DNA of 64,000 nt. Source: JAOUJD01 sp963841815 (GTDB lineage Bacteria > Pseudomonadota > Gammaproteobacteria > Burkholderiales > Burkholderiaceae_F). Below are positions 54,526-64,000 of the stretch, in pieces; position 1 is the stretch's first letter; the number at the start of each line of letters is the position of its first letter. The stretch lies in assembly GCA_963841815.1 (NCBI GenBank), contig CAWJEE010000009.1, forward strand, positions 186,001 through 250,000, written 5' to 3'. The notes under the pieces are model-generated. The model saw nothing but the letters and a program-made list of their open reading frames with translations. It made no database searches and was not told the origin of the DNA. The position numbers were made by a program, and so were the translations under genes.

Positions 54526-57500
54526 CTACGCGGTCGCCCTCTCCTTCAAGTACTGCTTCAGCAGGCGAAGCAGTTCGTCTTCCTGGTAAGGCTTGCCGAG
54601 GTACTCGTTCACGCCCAGTTCGAACGCCTTGCTGCGATGCTTCTCCGCCGTGCGCGAGGTGATCATGATGATCGGGATGTCGGCCGTCGCCCGCGTGCCG
54701 CGGACATTGCGCGTCAGGTCGTAGCCGTCCATCTTCGGCATCTCGATGTCGACCAGCATCGCGTCGGGCTTCACGTCCTGCAGCTGCCGCAGCGCGTCGA
54801 CGCCGTCCTTCGCCAGCATCACGCTGTAGCCCTGTCGTTCGAGCAGGCGTTGCGTCACGCGGCGCACTGTCAGCGAGTCGTCGACGACCATGATGGTCGG
54901 CACGACTTCCATGGGCAGCCCGGATAATCGGACACTTCGCCATCGACGTCGGTCGCTTCGCCGTGCATCTCCGCCCCGGTGGCGAGCACCGGCGGCTCCG
55001 GCGCCCGCGTGATCAGCTGGACCGGGTTGATGATCAGCACGATCTCGCCGTTGCCGAGGATCGTCGCACCGAGAATCCCGGCGAGTCGCGCGACCTGCGC
55101 GCCGACGTTCTTGACCACCACCTCCTGGTTGCTCGACACGTCGTCGACCGCCACCGCGAGACGGTCGTCGGCCGATTTCAGCAGCACCACGGGCGTCTGC
55201 TTCGTCAGGTGCGGGGGCGAATCCTCGCCGACGAGCTGCGAGAGCGGCCGCAGCACCACCTGCCCGACCGGCGAGATGTCGATGATTCCCTCGCCCAGCG
55301 CGGACACCAGCGTCGCCGGCCGGTAGCGGCGCACCTGTTCGACCATCCCCGCCGGGATGGCGTAGCGGCGCGCGCCGACCTTGGCCAGCACGACCTGCGC
55401 GACCGCCAGGGTCATCGGAAGGTACAGCGTGAACCGCGTGCCGCGGCCAGCCTCGCTCGCGATCGCGACGCGACCGCCGAACGACGCGAGCTCGGCGCGA
55501 ACGACGTCCATCCCGACGCCGCGCCCCGCGAGTTCGGTGACCTCGGCGACCGTCGTGAACCCCGGCTGGAAGATCAGCTCCATCAGCTCGCGATCGCCGA
55601 GTTCCTGGCCGGGCGTGATCAGGTCGCGTTCGATCGCGCGCTCCCGAATGCGCTTCAGGTTCAGCCCGGCGCCGTCGTCGCTGACGACGATGACGATTTC
55701 ATTGCCTTCCGGCTTGACGTCGACCACCAGCTCGCCGGTCTCCGGTTTCCCGGCGGCCCGACGCTCGTCCGGCGTCTCGAGCCCGTGCACGATCGCGTTG
55801 CGGATCAGGTGCTCGAACGGGCCGGCCATCTTCTCCAGCACGCCGCGGTCGAGCTCCGTGCCCGCTCCTCGCACGTCGAGGTTGACCCGCTTGTCGAGCT
55901 CCTTCGACGCCTGCCGCGCGACCCGGTAGAGCCGCTCGGAGATGTTCGAGAACGGCACCAGCCGCACCCGCATCAGCTGTTGCTGGAGTTCGCGTGTCAG
56001 GCGGGACTGCGCGGTGAGATCGGCGTCGGCCGACTGCAGGCCCTTGAGCATGTTGCTCTGGACCATCGCCACGTCCTCGACCGACTCCGCGAGCATCCGC
56101 GTCAGTTCCTGCAGGCGCGTGTACCGGTCGAACTCGAGCGGATCGAAATCCGCCGAGGCGCGCGATAGCCGGTCGCCGCGCGCCTGCAGCTGCGCGTCGG
56201 CCTGGAGCTCCACTTCGCGCAGCTGCGACCGCAGGCGCTGGATGTTCTCGGTCAGGTCCCCAAGCGAGCTCTTGATCGTGCCCACCTCGTTCTCGAGCTT
56301 CGAGCGGGCGATCGCGACCTCGCCGGCCTGGTCGACCAGCTTGTCGAGCACATCGGCGCGCACGCGGATGAAGGTCGACTGGGACGCCGATGGCGCGGCC
56401 GTCGGCAGCGTCGCGCGGACTTCCGTCGGCACGGCCACGGCCGGCACCGGCCTTGCCGCCTCGGCGGCACCCGCCGCAGCGGCCTCAGCCAGCTCGGGCT
56501 TCGGCTCGACGCGCGTGCCGTGGGTCAGCTCGCGCGCCGAAGCGAGATCGATCACCGGCGCGCGCGGCGGCTCCTCGACGGCCTCCGTCTCCTCTGCGGC
56601 TTCCGCGGGCGCCTGTGCCAGGGCGCGCGCCACCGCGTTCGGGTCGTGCAGTTCGTCGTACAGCGCCATGGCGCGGTCGTAGACGGTGTGCAGCGCGTCG
56701 ACGGTTTCGGGCGTCACGGAGGCGCGCTGCATCGCCGCCTCCATGCGCGTTTCCATCGCGTGCACCAGCTCGCCGAGGCGCATGGCGCCCGCCATGCGGG
56801 CGCTGCCCTTGATCGTGTGCAGCTTCCGCATCAGGTCGCGAGCGAGTTCGCGATCGTTGGGGTTCGACGCCAGGCCGCGCAGCCCGGTGGCGACGGCAGG
56901 CAGCAATTCCGCGCCTTCGGTGAGGAAGACCGGGAGCAAGTCGGGATCGAGGTCGTCGCGGACCTTCGAGACCGCCCGCACCGACTCCGCGGCGGCATCC
57001 ACGGCCTCGGCGACCCCGTCGTGCGCAACGGCAGCTTCCTCCGCGGCGACCAGGCCCTCCGCGTCGGCGGCGAGCACTTCGGCTTCCGGCGGCGGCGCGT
57101 CGCCTTCGACGGCAGGCATCGACACGATCTCTTCGACAACCGGCGCGGGAAACTCCGGCACTTCCGCCGAAGTCGGCTCGCCGTCGGCGGCGGCTGCGAT
57201 CTCCTCGTGCAGGGCGCTGTGCGCACGCACGATGGAAACGAGGTCCTGCACCGCACCGGCTTCGAGCGGGGCTTCCGCGGGATAGAAGCCGGCGGCGAAG
57301 TGGTGAAGCATGCCGCGCACGCGGTCGATGACGCGCTCGAGCGTGTCGAACTGCGTCGCCGTCAACGTGAACTTGTGCGCATCGGACAGCGACGACAGCG
57401 TTCGCATCAGGTCTTCGAGCGGGTCGATCACCGCCACGACCGGTGTCAGTCCGACGGTGCGCGAGATGCCGCACAGCGAGTGGACGCGGCGGGTCACGCT

Positions 57501-60404
57501 CGCACTCACCGGCCGCGCTGGTTCGTAGCGCCACTCGGCGATCTCGTTCGCGAGCACGCGGATGCACTCGTCCGCTTCGGTCAGGAAGATCGAGTACAGG
57601 CCGTGGCTGATGTCGATCGGCCCGATCCGCTTGATGTCATCGACGGCCGGCCCGAACGGCTCGATCGATTCGACGGTGGCCTCGTCGGCGAGCGTCACTG
57701 GCTCGGGCTGCAGTGCCACTTCCTCTGCCGGAACCAGTGCCGGCTCCACGGCCGGCGCGGCCTCGGCATCCCGCTCGACGTCGTCGAGCGAAATGGCGAG
57801 CGCCGGCATGCTGACGACCGCCTCCGGCGCCGATGGCACGGCGGCGGCCGCCGGCTCCAGGTCCACTTCGTCCCCGGCCTGCGGGGGAAGTTCGCCTTCG
57901 TACTCGAACGCGCCGCCTTCGCGCACGCGCTGCGCCGCCTGTACCAGCGCGGCCGGATCGAGCACCGCCTCGGGATGCGCGGCGATGATTCGGACCCAGT
58001 GACGGATGACGCGCTGCGCCCCCGCGGCCAGGTCGATCAGGTCCTCGGTGGCCGGACGCTCCTGCGCGAGCCAGAGGTTGAAACACTGCTCCACGCCCCA
58101 GGCGCCCTCGCCGATGGTCTTGAAGCCGACCATCCGGCTCGACCCCTTCAGCGTGTGGAACGCGCGACGGACCGTGGTCATCGTCGAGTGGTCCCCCGGA
58201 CGATGCCGCAGCACCTCGAGCTGCTCGACGATGCTCTGGAGCACTTCGCCCGCTTCCTCGACGAAGATCTCGCACAGTTCGCTGCTGGCCGCGTCATCGG
58301 ACGCCGGCAGCGGCGCCGTGGGCGGCGGTGTTTCTGGCGCCTTGGGCGGTGCGAGCAGTTGCTCCAGCTCGCTCGCCACCTCGCGCGTGTGGCTTTCCTT
58401 CAACTGTGAAACCAGCTGCATCGCCCGGCCGGCGCGCGTCTTCAACGCGCTGTCATCCAGCAGGTCGGCCTCGTTCGAGATCATCGGCAGCAGCCGCTGC
58501 AGTTCGCCGAGGGCGCGGGCGTCGCCCGCTACGGCAACCAGCCGCAGGGCGTGGAGGTGGGCGATCTCCAGGTTCTTGCGCACGGCCGTTTCGACGTTGT
58601 CGGTGCGCTTGGGCTCCGGCAGCCGCATGTCGATGGTGCGGGGAGCGCTGTACTCGTCGTCGGCCGGTGCCTCGACCGATTCGGCCTGCAGCTGCCCGAT
58701 GTCCGCCGTGAACACGCCCGTGGCCGGGTCGTAGTGGAACATCCCGCGTGGCCGGTCGATGTCCTGGCCGACACTCTCCACGAAGAACCCGATGGCCCCG
58801 AGGTTCTGCGCGATCCGCCCGAACTCCTCCGGCTCCGGCTCCACCGACGGGTCGGCGAACCGCGCGATCGACTGCTGCACGTTCCGGAGCGCAGTGACCG
58901 GGTCGTCATAACCGAGCAGCGACAGCACGCCGCACACCTGGTCGAACATCGCGCTGGCCCCGGCGAGATCGGAGCGCTCGGCCGGGTTGCGGAAGAACCG
59001 GTCGAGGCGCTGTTCGATCTCGCGCAGCGTGCCCTGCGTTTCCGCGACCACGGTGTTCATGGTCAGGCGGTCCTGCGCGCGCCGCGCCAGGTCCGACATC
59101 CACGGGCCGGCCTCGGGCAGCGACTGTCCGTCGCCCGCCAGCGCCAGGCGATCGGCCACCTGCCGCGCGCGCTCTTCGTACTCTGGTTCGATCTGCGGCA
59201 GTTCGTCGATGCCGAGGTCCAGGAACAGCAGGGCCGACGCCACTTCGAGCCCGAGCGCTTCGCGCACGGTCGGGTCGAGCTGCGCGAAGCCGCGGGTCGC
59301 GCGGCCGACGGCCTCGAGGGTGGCCACCAGCGGATCCGCGCGCAGCTTGCCCGCGCTGACGCGCGCCAGTTCGATTTCCTGGTCGAACTGCGCCGGCTCG
59401 GCGGCGCCGGCCACGACCTGGCCCCACACCTGCTTCGCCTGGGCCAGCGCATCCTTCAGCGCGTGCAGCGCGTCGGTGTCGACCGCGGTCAGCGTGGCGT
59501 CCTCGAAGTCGCCGGGGATCAGCGCATCGAGTCCGTACAGCCGCTTGACCTCCGCGACGCGCGGCAGCGCGCCCTCGGCGCGGCCGACGTAGTAGAGGGC
59601 GTCGATCATCAGCCGCTCGGCAACGGCGCCCGCGCCGTCGATCATGCGCCGCAGCTGAAGGTTCAGGCGCGCGAGCACGCGCTTCAGGTCGACGTCGACC
59701 GGCAGCGCGTTTGCGTCGAGCGCCTCGAGCAGGCCGCGCGCGACCCACCAGAAGCTGCGGGCGAGGCCGCGTTGCGGCATGTGTTCGAGGTCGGCGAGCG
59801 CCTCGCGCATCGCCTTGCGGGGTCCGGCCTCGTCGGCGTCGCGCAGGAAGCCGAGCAGGCCGAGCTCGAACCGCGCGCGGCGCTCGCGCAGTTGCTCCGG
59901 GGTGAACTTGCGCGACTCCATTTCGTGAAAGGCCGGCCGGCGCGACAGGTCCGGGAACACGAGGTCCGCCGGATGCACGCGCGGCGCACCGCCAAGAAGC
60001 AGCACGTCGCGGTAGTACGGAAACAGGCGGACCGGCTGGTTGGGACGGCCGGACAGCAGTCCCTCGAGGTACGCCATCACGGCCGACGTCGCCGTTTCCA
60101 CGGCGCGCACGGACGCCGGCGTGCAGTCCTTCGGATCGGCTTCGAACTGGCGCGCCAGCTGCTCGATCGCATCGGTGACGAGCGCCACGCCGCGCAGGTC
60201 GAGCAGTTGCAGCGCGCCGTTGGCCTGGTGCACCTGGTTGCGGGCGTTGCGCAGGCTGTCGACGTCCTGCTTGCTGGCGACAAACGCCTTGAGGCCGTTG
60301 ACCGCTTCGCCGAGCGATGTCCGGATCTCGTCGATGACCCAGGCGAGCGGCGCGACGTCCGAGGCCGCGCCGACCAGCTGATTCGGATTGTGTCTCTCGG
60401 CCAT
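54526..60404 (-). CDS. chpA: ChpA/PilL hybrid chemotaxis histidine kinase, frameshift before the receiver
   Basis: CheA-like kinase of type IV pilus chemotaxis, about 1959 residues. A FimL-like N-terminal region (about 1-550) is followed by Hpt domains: AFHTLKGSSRMVGF with His about 750, a degenerate VHSLCGISRTVGL about 975, and KLHTIKGSARMAGA about 1196. The dimerisation helix pair (about 1370-1470) precedes the ATPase: HLIRNAIVHGLETPDERR (N box), SDDGAGLNLKRIRERA, ELAGRGVGMDVVRAEL. A CheW-like domain lies about 1690-1830. Near 54905 the frame shifts, and the other frame encodes a receiver: IMVVDDSLTVRRVTQRLLER, MLVDIEMPKMDGYDLT (phospho-Asp), GVNEYLGKPYQEDELL. Family members carry this receiver in the same chain. 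Confidence 0.94.
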
Positions 60405-60418
60405 CGTGTTCTCGTGCC

Positions 60419-62629
60419 TCAGCCGACGCGGAAGCGGGCCACGGAGGCCTTCAGTTCGCGCGCAAGCGTGGCGAGCTGTCCGATCGACTGCGCCGCCTGG
60501 CGCGTGCCTTGCGAAGTCTGCTCGGTCACCGACAGGATCCGCTCGATCGATTGCGCCACGCCGCCTGCGGACTGCGCCTGGTCGTTGGTCGTCGAGGCGA
60601 TCCGTTCGATCAGCTCGGCGAGCTGCCGCGAAACGCGGCCGATGTCGGCGAGCGCGTTGCCAGCGGAGTCGGACAGCTTGGTGCCCTCGACCACGCCCTG
60701 CGTGCTCTTTTCCATGGCCGCCACGGCGTCCTGCGTGTCGGTCTGGATCGTGCGGACCAGCGCGCCGATCTGCTTGGCCGCCTCGGCGGAGCGGTCGGCC
60801 AGGCGCTGCACCTCCTCGGCGACGACCGAGAAGCCGCGGCCCGCTTCGCCGGCGGAGGCCGCCTGGATGGCCGCGTTCAGGGCCAGCACGTTCGTCTGTT
60901 CGGTGATGTCCGTGATCAGCTCGACGATCTCGCCGATCTCCTGCGACGACTCGCCCAGCCGCTTGATCCGCTTCGCGGTCTCCTGGATCTGCTCGCGGAT
61001 CTCGTTCATGCCGCTGATCTGGTTGAACACCGCGCGTTGCCCGCGCTCCGCGGCGTCGAGCGACGTGCGCGCCACCTTGGCCGATTCGGCCGCGCCCTTG
61101 GACACGTCGTTGATCTGCGCCGCCATCCGCAGCACCTTGTCGCCGGTGTCCTTGATCTCCTGCGACTGCGCTTCCGACGCGGTCAGCAGGCGCGTGGCGA
61201 TGTCACGCGCCTGCGTGGACGCGGTGCTGACCTGCTCGGCCGTGTTGTTGATGCGTCCGACGAGGCCGCGCAGCTCCTCCACCGTGTAGTTCACCGAGTC
61301 GGCGATCGCGCCCGTGATGTCCTCGGACACGGTGGCCTGCACCGTGAGGTTGCCGTCCGCGACCTCCTGCAGCTCGTTCATCAGCCGCAGGATCGCGGCC
61401 TGGTTCTGTTCGTTCGTCCGCTTCGCGTCATGCTCGAGCCGCTCCGCCTGCGCCCGCTGCACTTCGGCCTCCGCCGCTCGGCTGCGCGTGTCTTCGAGCA
61501 GCACTTTCACGATCGCGAAGGCGGACAGCAGCACCGCGAGGGCGAACACGCCCATGATGAAGAAGTTCAGCCGCCGCGTCGTCTGCTCCTTGTTGTAGAG
61601 GCTGCCCAGCTCGGTGGCCATCTGCCGCAGCTGTTCGGAGTCCGACAGGATCGCGAGCTGGGCTTCCTTCGACTGCACGATCGCCTGCAGGCCGCCGAGC
61701 GCGCCTCCGATCGACGTCTGCAGTTCGCCGTGGAGCTTCAGCAGCTCCTGCAGTCGCACCCGCGTCTCGCCGTCCGTCGCCACGCCCAGGCGCTGCGCTT
61801 CGCTGCCCGACAGCAGCCCCTGCGCGAGGTCGCGAAACTGGTTGACGTCGCGTCCGAGCGTCAGCGCGAGTTCCTGGTTCGCCGCGGTGCCGACCACCAT
61901 CTGGGTGGCGCTGCGGCCCATGCGCTGCGTGAGCGTGACGAGCTGCCCCGCGGCGGCGATCTCGCGTCCGGACGCCCCGTTGGCGAGCTTCAGGCCTGCG
62001 ATCTCCTCCGTCAGCTGCTGCAGGCGCGGCGTCGAAGTGTTGATTCGCCTGACGACGTCGCCGAACGCCAGCAGCGCCTTCTCGTTGGCGAGGATCACGG
62101 AGGCCGCCGACTGGCTGACCTTCCAGCGGTCGGTCAGGCGCGCCAGCGTCGGCTGGATCTCCTGGGAGGAAGACGACAGGCCACGCAGTTCGTCGCCGTT
62201 GGTCAGCGCTTCGAGGTTGGACGCGATCGCGTCGCGGCTTTCCTTCAGTTCGACGAACGCGCCTGCGTTGCCGGTTACCGCGTTCGGCGCCGCCTTCGCC
62301 AGGCGCTGCGTGTGCATCAGCGTGTCGCCGACGATCTCCGTCTGCAGCGTGCCGTTGGCCGCGAGCCGGTTGTCGAGCGCGATCACCGCGACGACTACGA
62401 GGAACGACAAGCCGAGCACGATCAGCAGCACCTGCACCTGCGTGTTGACCGGCAGCTCGCCGATCAGGGGAAGCCGGAACGACAGGAGCCTGTCCACCAG
62501 GCCGATCGCGCCGCCGCGATCCGGGCGCTCGATCATCACGGTCTTCGGCGCCGACCTCGAGCGCGAGCTGTCGTGTTCCGCGCCGCCCGCCTTCTTCCTG
62601 CCAAACATCGCGCTCATGTCCAGTGCCAT
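60419..62629 (-). CDS. pilJ: Methyl-accepting chemotaxis protein PilJ
   Basis: Sensor of the Pil-Chp system, 736 residues. First membrane span about 65-86 (QVQVLLIVLGLSFLVVVAVI), a PilJ-type periplasmic region rich in helices, second span about 355-375 (FFIMGVFALAVLLSAFAIVK), a HAMP-like segment, and the cytoplasmic signalling helices with the tip QTNVLALNAAIQAASAGEAG and VVAEEVQRLADRSAEAAKQI. In Pseudomonas it couples surface or pilus signals to ChpA. It lies 14 bases before chpA. The N-terminal cytoplasmic 60 residues are longer than usual. Frame intact. Confidence 0.95.
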   Translation of the reverse strand: MALDMSAMFGRKKAGGAEHDSSRSRSAPKTVMIERPDRGGAIGLVDRLLSFRLPLIGELPVNTQVQVLLIVLGLSFLVVVAVIALDNRLAANGTLQTEIVGDTLMHTQRLAKAAPNAVTGNAGAFVELKESRDAIASNLEALTNGDELRGLSSSSQEIQPTLARLTDRWKVSQSAASVILANEKALLAFGDVVRRINTSTPRLQQLTEEIAGLKLANGASGREIAAAGQLVTLTQRMGRSATQMVVGTAANQELALTLGRDVNQFRDLAQGLLSGSEAQRLGVATDGETRVRLQELLKLHGELQTSIGGALGGLQAIVQSKEAQLAILSDSEQLRQMATELGSLYNKEQTTRRLNFFIMGVFALAVLLSAFAIVKVLLEDTRSRAAEAEVQRAQAERLEHDAKRTNEQNQAAILRLMNELQEVADGNLTVQATVSEDITGAIADSVNYTVEELRGLVGRINNTAEQVSTASTQARDIATRLLTASEAQSQEIKDTGDKVLRMAAQINDVSKGAAESAKVARTSLDAAERGQRAVFNQISGMNEIREQIQETAKRIKRLGESSQEIGEIVELITDITEQTNVLALNAAIQAASAGEAGRGFSVVAEEVQRLADRSAEAAKQIGALVRTIQTDTQDAVAAMEKSTQGVVEGTKLSDSAGNALADIGRVSRQLAELIERIASTTNDQAQSAGGVAQSIERILSVTEQTSQGTRQAAQSIGQLATLARELKASVARFRVG

Positions 62630-62755
62630 TTCGTCCTCCGCCGCGAGATCAACGCGCCGCCGCGGCTACGGCCCGGCGCAATCCGGTCACCGCGGCCCGC
62701 CGCGGCGATGCTTGTTGGTGTGGTGCGCGCCCGAGTCCATTGCGTCGCCGGCGCC

Positions 62756-63295
62756 TCAGACGCCGATCACCGCAAACGCAGGCGAACGCGCGAGTTCGCG
62801 CAGGTCGAGCTCGGTGAACGCGACGCCGTCGGCGCCGCGGTAACGACCCTGTTCCCAGTTCGCGGCCGAATCGCCTGCAGCCGGCAGCGCCGTGAGGTCC
62901 TTCATGCTGCGGATGCCGAATGCGCGCGTGATGAGGATGCCCGCGTTGACCGACAGGCTCTCGCCAAACACGAGGATCTGCTGCGCCTGTTCCGGCGGCA
63001 ACGGATCGCGGCCGGTCAGCTGCAGCGGGTCGACGACGCCGATCAGCCGTCCTCGCACGTTCGCCAGGCCGCGGTACCAGGGCTTGGTCCATGGCACCGG
63101 CGCGATGTCGGCAACCGGCACGATCTCGCCCGCCACGCCCATCTCGACAAGGAAATTCTCGCTTCCCGCGCGCACTGCCAGGCGGGTCGGCTCCGTCGGC
63201 AAGCCCGGCGCGTCCTTCAGCCGCTGTGCGAGCTGGGTCGAGAACTCGCGGAGTTTCACGAGTTGCCTGGCGCCGACTTCGGGTCTGTTGGCCAT
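62756..63295 (-). CDS. pilI: CheW-like adaptor PilI
   Basis: 179-residue CheW-domain adaptor linking PilJ to ChpA. ENFLVEMGVAGEIVPVADIA, PWYRGLANVRGRLIGVVDPL (the conserved GLxNxRGxxxxVxDL motif) and ILITRAFGIRSMKDL are present. The gap to pilJ is 126 bases, longer than elsewhere in the operon, but no gene was seen in it. It starts 12 bases after pilH. Frame intact. Confidence 0.93.
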   Translation of the reverse strand: MANRPEVGARQLVKLREFSTQLAQRLKDAPGLPTEPTRLAVRAGSENFLVEMGVAGEIVPVADIAPVPWTKPWYRGLANVRGRLIGVVDPLQLTGRDPLPPEQAQQILVFGESLSVNAGILITRAFGIRSMKDLTALPAAGDSAANWEQGRYRGADGVAFTELDLRELARSPAFAVIGV

Positions 63296-63307
63296 GGGTG
63301 TGTCCGG

Positions 63308-63673
63308 TCAGCCGAGGGCCGCGATCTTCTCGAGCAATTCTTCCTGCTTGACCGGCTTGACGATGTAGTCACGCGCGCCCTGCCGCATGCCCCAGATGCG
63401 GTCGGTCTGCTGATTCTTGCTCGTGCACATGATGATCGGGATGTTCTGGGTCGCCGGGTCCTTCGACAGCGCGCGCGTCAGCTGGAAGCCGTTCAGCCCC
63501 GGCATCACCACGTCCATCAGGATCAGGTCCGGCGACATCGTCTTCACCTTGATCAACGCCTCCTCGGCGTTCTCGGCCGCCGAGACCGCGAACCCGTTCT
63601 TCGTCAGCAGTTCCGTCAGGAAGAACCGCTCCGTGGGCGAGTCGTCGACCACCAAAACCTTCTTCACGCTCAT
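63308..63673 (-). CDS. pilH: Response regulator PilH
   Basis: 121-residue single receiver domain. KVLVVDDSPTERFFLTELLT (acidic pair), DLILMDVVMPGLNGFQLTRA (phospho-Asp), IPIIMCTSKNQQTDRIWGMR (Ser/Thr switch) and GARDYIVKPVKQEELL (Lys-Pro) are intact. In Pseudomonas PilH acts on the retraction side or as a phosphate sink. It starts 21 bases after pilG; the operon runs pilG-H-I-J-chpA. Confidence 0.95.
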   Translation of the reverse strand: MSVKKVLVVDDSPTERFFLTELLTKNGFAVSAAENAEEALIKVKTMSPDLILMDVVMPGLNGFQLTRALSKDPATQNIPIIMCTSKNQQTDRIWGMRQGARDYIVKPVKQEELLEKIAALG

Positions 63674-63694
63674 GGTGCTGGTGCTGCCCCTGTG

Positions 63695-64000
63695 TCAATT
63701 CGTCGAATGGTGTCGCACGGCGGTCAGCAGGCTGTCCTTGCTGAACGGCTTGGTCAGGTACTCGCTCGACCCCACCATCCGGCCGCGCGCGCGGTCGAAC
63801 AGGCCGTCCTTGGACGACAGCATCACGACCGGCGTCTTGTGGAAGCGCGGGCTGCGCTTGATCAGCGCGCAGGTCTGGTAGCCGTCGAGCCGCGGCATCA
63901 GGATGTCGCAGAAAATGATGTTGGGCTGGTGGTCGTTGATCTTCGAGAGCGCCTCGAAGCCGTCCTGCGCAAGGATGACCTGGCAGCCCGCCTGGTTCAG
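63695..64000 (-). CDS. pilG: Response regulator PilG, 5' end outside the window
   Basis: The last 101 codons of a receiver domain, open to the right edge. LNQAGCQVILAQDGFEALSK, IIFCDILMPRLDGYQTCALI with the phospho-Asp, TPVVMLSSKDGLFDRARGRM and GSSEYLTKPFSKDSLLTAVR with the Lys-Pro pair are typical of PilG. About 25 N-terminal residues including the DD pair lie beyond base 64000. It activates PilB-driven pilus extension in the Pseudomonas model. Confidence 0.93.
   Translation of the reverse strand: MNQAGCQVILAQDGFEALSKINDHQPNIIFCDILMPRLDGYQTCALIKRSPRFHKTPVVMLSSKDGLFDRARGRMVGSSEYLTKPFSKDSLLTAVRHHSTN

Noticed and set aside
54526..54912. A free-standing response regulator gene after chpA
   Set aside because: ChpA/PilL proteins of this family carry this receiver at their C terminus, and a single indel near 54905 explains the break. 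No separate ribosome-binding site is evident.
58551..61289. A 912-codon open frame on the plus strand opposite chpA and pilJ, and similar long frames at 56520-58409 and 54963-56168
   Set aside because: They mirror clear chpA/pilJ coding on the other strand. Their translations are Arg/His/Asp-rich with no domain, which is the usual shadow of GC-rich codon use.

Overview
The window is GC-rich bacterial chromosome, almost wholly coding. It looks like a betaproteobacterium: it carries a pilG-pilH-pilI-pilJ-chpA twitching chemosensory operon, a yqgE-ruvX-pyrR-pyrB-pyrC' row, separate genes for the two halves of HldE, and a lipopolysaccharide heptose pathway. This assignment rests on gene content and order, not on a phylogeny. 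No rRNA, tRNA, CRISPR array, insertion sequence or phage gene was seen.

Layout. (1) 1-29.2 kb is a large surface-polysaccharide locus: a Wzx-type flippase, many glycosyltransferases, the dTDP-L-rhamnose genes rfbBACD, an ABC exporter (wzm-wzt), a two-domain methyltransferase with a coiled-coil tail, a second coiled-coil protein, a three-domain glycosyltransferase, a WbsX/GH99-like protein, a GT-C enzyme with a GtrA/GtrB pair, and wecB. (2) 29.4-30.9 kb is one secreted protein of unknown family with its own leader, palindromes and a clear terminator. (3) 31.2-41.5 kb is a complete type II secretion operon in the order E-F-G-H-I-J-K-L-M-N-D, the order known from the Xanthomonas xps cluster. (4) 41.6-46.6 kb, divergent from it, makes ADP-heptose (rfaE1-hldD-gmhB-rfaE2), followed by a WecA-type initiating transferase and galU. 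(5) 46.7-53.6 kb is housekeeping: apaH, plsC, a dihydroorotase-like pyrC' without the metal-binding HxH, pyrB, pyrR, ruvX, yqgE and a photolyase. (6) 54.1-64 kb is a small KTSC-domain protein and the type IV pilus chemosensory operon, running off the right end.

The genes fit one theme, building and displaying the cell surface. Nucleotide sugars (RfbBACD, GalU, WecB) feed lipid-linked glycan synthesis, exported by Wzx or Wzm/Wzt; heptose goes to LPS core; type II secretion delivers proteins; the Pil-Chp system controls twitching.

Major caveat: about twenty genes, including genes expected to be essential, are broken by one-base indels whose repair restores family-typical proteins. The pattern looks like uncorrected sequencing error. 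For such genes I give the span of the whole gene and say where the frame breaks.
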